Below, one piece after another: positions 61,499-64,000 of a stretch of DNA of 64,000 nt. The translations under genes and the position numbers were made by a program. Under the pieces are notes generated by a model. It saw nothing but the letters and a program-made list of their open reading frames with translations. It had not been told where the DNA came from and made no database searches. Numbering within the stretch: position 1 is the first letter of the stretch; the number at the start of each line of letters is the position of its first letter. Source of the stretch: Drosophila miranda. Its lineage: Eukaryota; Arthropoda; Insecta; Diptera; Drosophilidae. Where the stretch lies: assembly GCF_003369915.1 (NCBI RefSeq), contig NW_022881603.1, forward strand, positions 43,897,723 through 43,961,722, in the 5' to 3' direction.

Positions 61499-62907
61499 TC
61501 AGTGCAGATTTAGCTTGGACAACGTCAAGTCATTCTCGTCAATAGGGGACACCGTTAGTTTCATTTTCTGCTCCTTGGCCATTTTGGATAACATTACAAT
61601 GTCCGAGTTTATGTAGGCACCCCGCAAAAGTGCCACCGACGATTTTTCGGAAGTCTCAAGCTCCTTCACAAGTTCTTCAACACTGGGATTACATTTGGTT
61701 TCATCCTTTACTTCTTTAAACTTCTGGCCTGACAACGCACGAGTCCAAATGTCCTGAGATGCCTCTTAGTATTTTTTGATTTTCTTGTCCAGGTCAGTAA
61801 TCTTAGCACTGATCTCATTGTTATCGGGCTGCTTGGCTTGAGCCTGCATAAAAATACACCGAGCATCCTTATATTCGCCTAAGGCGGACAGGGCGCAACC
61901 TTCCTGGTAGAGGGCCTTACAGGGCCTTAGAGGGCTTATTTTCAGTGAGACGCCGCAAGGCTTTCATCGTAATGCACACGCGTTTGGGATTATGCAATTT
62001 ATTGTAGCAGATCATCAAGTTTTGCTGGAAAAGTTAAAAAAAAACACAAGTGGGGATGAGCCACGACGCTACAAGTTGCATAGTTACATTGAGAGTGATC
62101 AACAGAGCGATTTGCTTGCGCTCATCCTCATCATTGGCTAGACGGCAATAGTTTAGAGAGCTTACGGCCCGCTCGAAGGCAGTGACGGCGTTGCGGTAGC
62201 GAAAGCGCTTCACACAGTCCTTGCCATGCATGTGCATGTCTAATGCCTTGGGGTAAACTATTGCAAACTTGTCCCGATCCACAGCGGCCATTGACGCGAA
62301 GGCATCTGAGTCCCCGATCAATGTGAAGTGAAGAACTTCGATTTTGAAAAGTCAATCTGAACGTGGTTTAATGCGCGGCGGGCAGCCCATCTCGTGAAAT
62401 AGCAACTTATAGGACATAATAAATTCGGCTTTTTCATATGGGCGCATGGTAAGTACAGCAGCCTGGAGGCCTTCTAGCACATCGCAACCTGCACCGGTCT
62501 CAAAATAGAATTTAGTTCGGCGAATCAATGAGGAATCAAAAGGAGAACTCTCGCCTTCCCAATAACCACTATAGCGCACAGCGACACGTGCCTTGTCTGG
62601 CACCAGACCTCGGCCCTGGTGCCCCTCACGTGTGATGCGCTTAAAAATGTTCTCATTGAGCGGCTCCATCAATTTTTTGAGTTCCTCGAACGATTGGGTC
62701 GATGGAGAAGCGAGCTCTTCTTCATCAACATCTGGAGCGTTATCACAATCTTCCATTTCGTCGACATTAAAGTCATCATCGCCAGCCCCAAATGGCGACT
62801 GTTCTACCTCAAATTGTGAGCCAGAGCCAACGAGTTTTCTAGAAGAGTAAGAGGCAGCGTCTAGGCAGCACATGATTGTGCAAATGTATCAAATTTCGAT
62901 GCTTACC
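61499..62907 (-). pseudogene. shu: shu copy 14, exon 1 missing, several stops
   Basis: Exon 3 is 61499-62024, with the 7-nt insertion and a further stop where a Lys codon is changed near 61768. Intron 2 is 62025-62072 and exon 2 62073-62838, with a stop replacing the Gly codon after PRSD near 62352. Intron 1 is 62839-62906. Sequence homology ends one base into exon 1. Promoter and start codon are gone. Confidence 0.9.
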
Positions 62908-64000
62908 TGTTACGAACCTTTGTTTTTCTTTGGGGCAAGGCCGGCTAGCCAGTCATCCCAGGGCTGGATACTTCCCAAGCCCTCAGGTCGCACAACAACC
63001 AACTGATTGGACATCTCGAACAAAATGAAACAACAAAAATAACCGCCAAAAAAAAACTGAAAAAAACGGACTCAACTCTACAAACAACATTACAGTCTTC
63101 CCTCAACACAGACTTGGACCAGGTCGAGGTGTCGATGTTTTACCCCCCGACGCACCCACCCTACCTGAGATCTGAATCACACGTTCCGGATCTCCCTGCC
63201 ATTTGCAAAAGCCTTACCCTCTCGTTGCTGTGGCTCCTCTTCCCCCCATACGAAACGCTTAACAATTCATTTCTTCGTTATAATCTTCACTTCATTTCCT
63301 AGTTTCACACGATATCATTTCTAAACTAGGCCTGCCTATTCATCCCCCCCTCATCTTAGTACTACTGGCGGTTAATAAATAATTAGATTAATAGGAATAA
63401 ATAATATAATAAATATAAATAAATAGGTTACATATATATAATAAATATGGACGGACTTAAATTACATATACTTATAACTAGAGACGTCTAACAAAAATAA
63501 TTAATGGGAGTAAATAAGTTGATGTGCTTTTTTTTTTCTTCTCCCTAAGTGGGCGAGGGTCCCGCACTACGTGGCCAGGTCTGATCCTTCGAGACCAGCA
63601 GGAACAACAGGCCAGGGTGGCGGAGCTGTGACCTATTCCCTACGGCCAACAAAAAAATAAATTTGGGGTTTCTTTACTCCCCCTTTGGAGCGGACTCACT
63701 CTTATGCTTCCTGGTCCTGGTTCCTGGTCTTTCCCTGATCTGGATCCCCTGGAATCACATTTATTTATCTTTTATTCATTTTTTTGCAGGGTGATGGCCA
63801 CTACTCCATCCTCATCCCACTCACTTTTTCTTTCAGAACAAAAAAAATCGCTAAGTCACTAGGTCCGGCGCGCATGCTCCTCCGTTGCGGGAACTTTTTT
63901 TTCTGAACCCCCTCTTGGCTGTTCTGTTTAATGCTCCCGGCTGCCGATCCCCATCGCTCTCTGTTCTATCGCCCTTGAACTAGGTTCAAGGGCATGGCCT
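62908..64000. mobile_element. Unrelated right flank, possible LTR retrotransposon end
   Basis: Sequence unlike any unit begins exactly here with TGTTACGAACC, a common start for gypsy-type LTRs. It is C/T-rich with AT-rich islands (about 63370-63500) and a palindrome cttgaactaggttcaag near 63975-63991. No coding region is convincing; the 62-codon frame at 63114-63302 has no domain. The second LTR or internal region would lie beyond the window, so the assignment is tentative. Confidence 0.35.

Larger units (their letters stand above)
4997..62907 (+). repeat. Direct tandem array of about 11 shu/roadblock/peptide units
   Basis: Successive roadblock start codons fall at 7785, 12747, 17692, 22840, 28609, 34393, 40018, 45614, 50358, 55513 and 60674, giving spacings of 4962, 4945, 5148, 5769, 5784, 5625, 5596, 4744, 5155 and 5161 bp. 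Spacing changes come mainly from the DINE-1-like element (short or long form), the solo LTR and linker deletions. Units differ by point changes and shared indels, so they are real separate copies rather than one copy repeated by assembly. Confidence 0.95.

Noticed and set aside
1-62907. Assembly artefact from repeating one unit
   Set aside because: Units differ in point changes, distinct indels, LTR presence and homopolymer strand, so most copies are real. Exact copy number and the inverted junction still rest on read support not visible here.

Overview
The window is eukaryotic and reads as Drosophila, most likely the obscura group (D. pseudoobscura / D. miranda lineage). The genes have short introns (48-74 nt) with GT..AG ends and AATAAA poly(A) signals. 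Every repeat unit carries a DINE-1/INE-1-type Helitron-derived element whose wording (GTCC/GGAC microsatellite, 'agtatcgggtata' subterminal repeat, 3' hairpin) I associate with obscura-group genomes. The species and chromosome are inferred. Nested amplification of germline genes with heavy decay suggests a Y, neo-Y or other low-recombination region.

Almost the whole window (1-62907) is one amplified locus. About eleven direct units of roughly 4.7-5.8 kb lie between 4997 and 62907. They are preceded by two partial units (4024-4992 and 4997 onward) and, at the left edge, by one unit in opposite orientation (1-4012). Reading along the + strand, a unit holds: (a) a linker of about 1.25 kb with a short conserved open stretch; (b) a small gene for a possible secreted or membrane peptide of 37-64 aa (+); (c) a two-exon dynein light chain roadblock/LC7-like gene of 122 aa (+); (d) about 385 bp of convergent 3' region; (e) a three-exon shutdown (shu)-like gene of 446 aa when intact (-), an FKBP-like plus TPR co-chaperone known in Drosophila for the piRNA pathway; (f) about 640 bp of shu upstream sequence with a core-promoter-like motif; and (g) the DINE-1-like element, 0.5-1.2 kb.

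No shu copy in the window is fully intact. Exons 1-2 (FKBP-like half) are open in most copies. Exon 3 (TPR/C-terminus) is broken in several independent ways: a 4-nt deletion, a 7-nt insertion, 1-nt deletions and a 3' truncation. The roadblock gene exists as an intact class (six copies) and a class with a 16-nt frameshifting deletion (five copies plus the inverted fragment), interspersed along the array. This implies unequal exchange or gene conversion.

The left edge is an inverted repeat: sense shu (1982-3439) faces antisense partial shu copies (4024-4470 and 4997-5436). It could give long double-stranded RNA or a chimeric shu-roadblock transcript. The right edge (62908-64000) is unrelated sequence that begins TGTTACG and may be a retrotransposon LTR; it cuts the last shu copy at its first exon/intron junction. 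Joint amplification of a small-RNA gene and a dynein light-chain gene, together with a hairpin arrangement, fits germline genetic conflict (sex-chromosome drive or its suppression), but that is a hypothesis.
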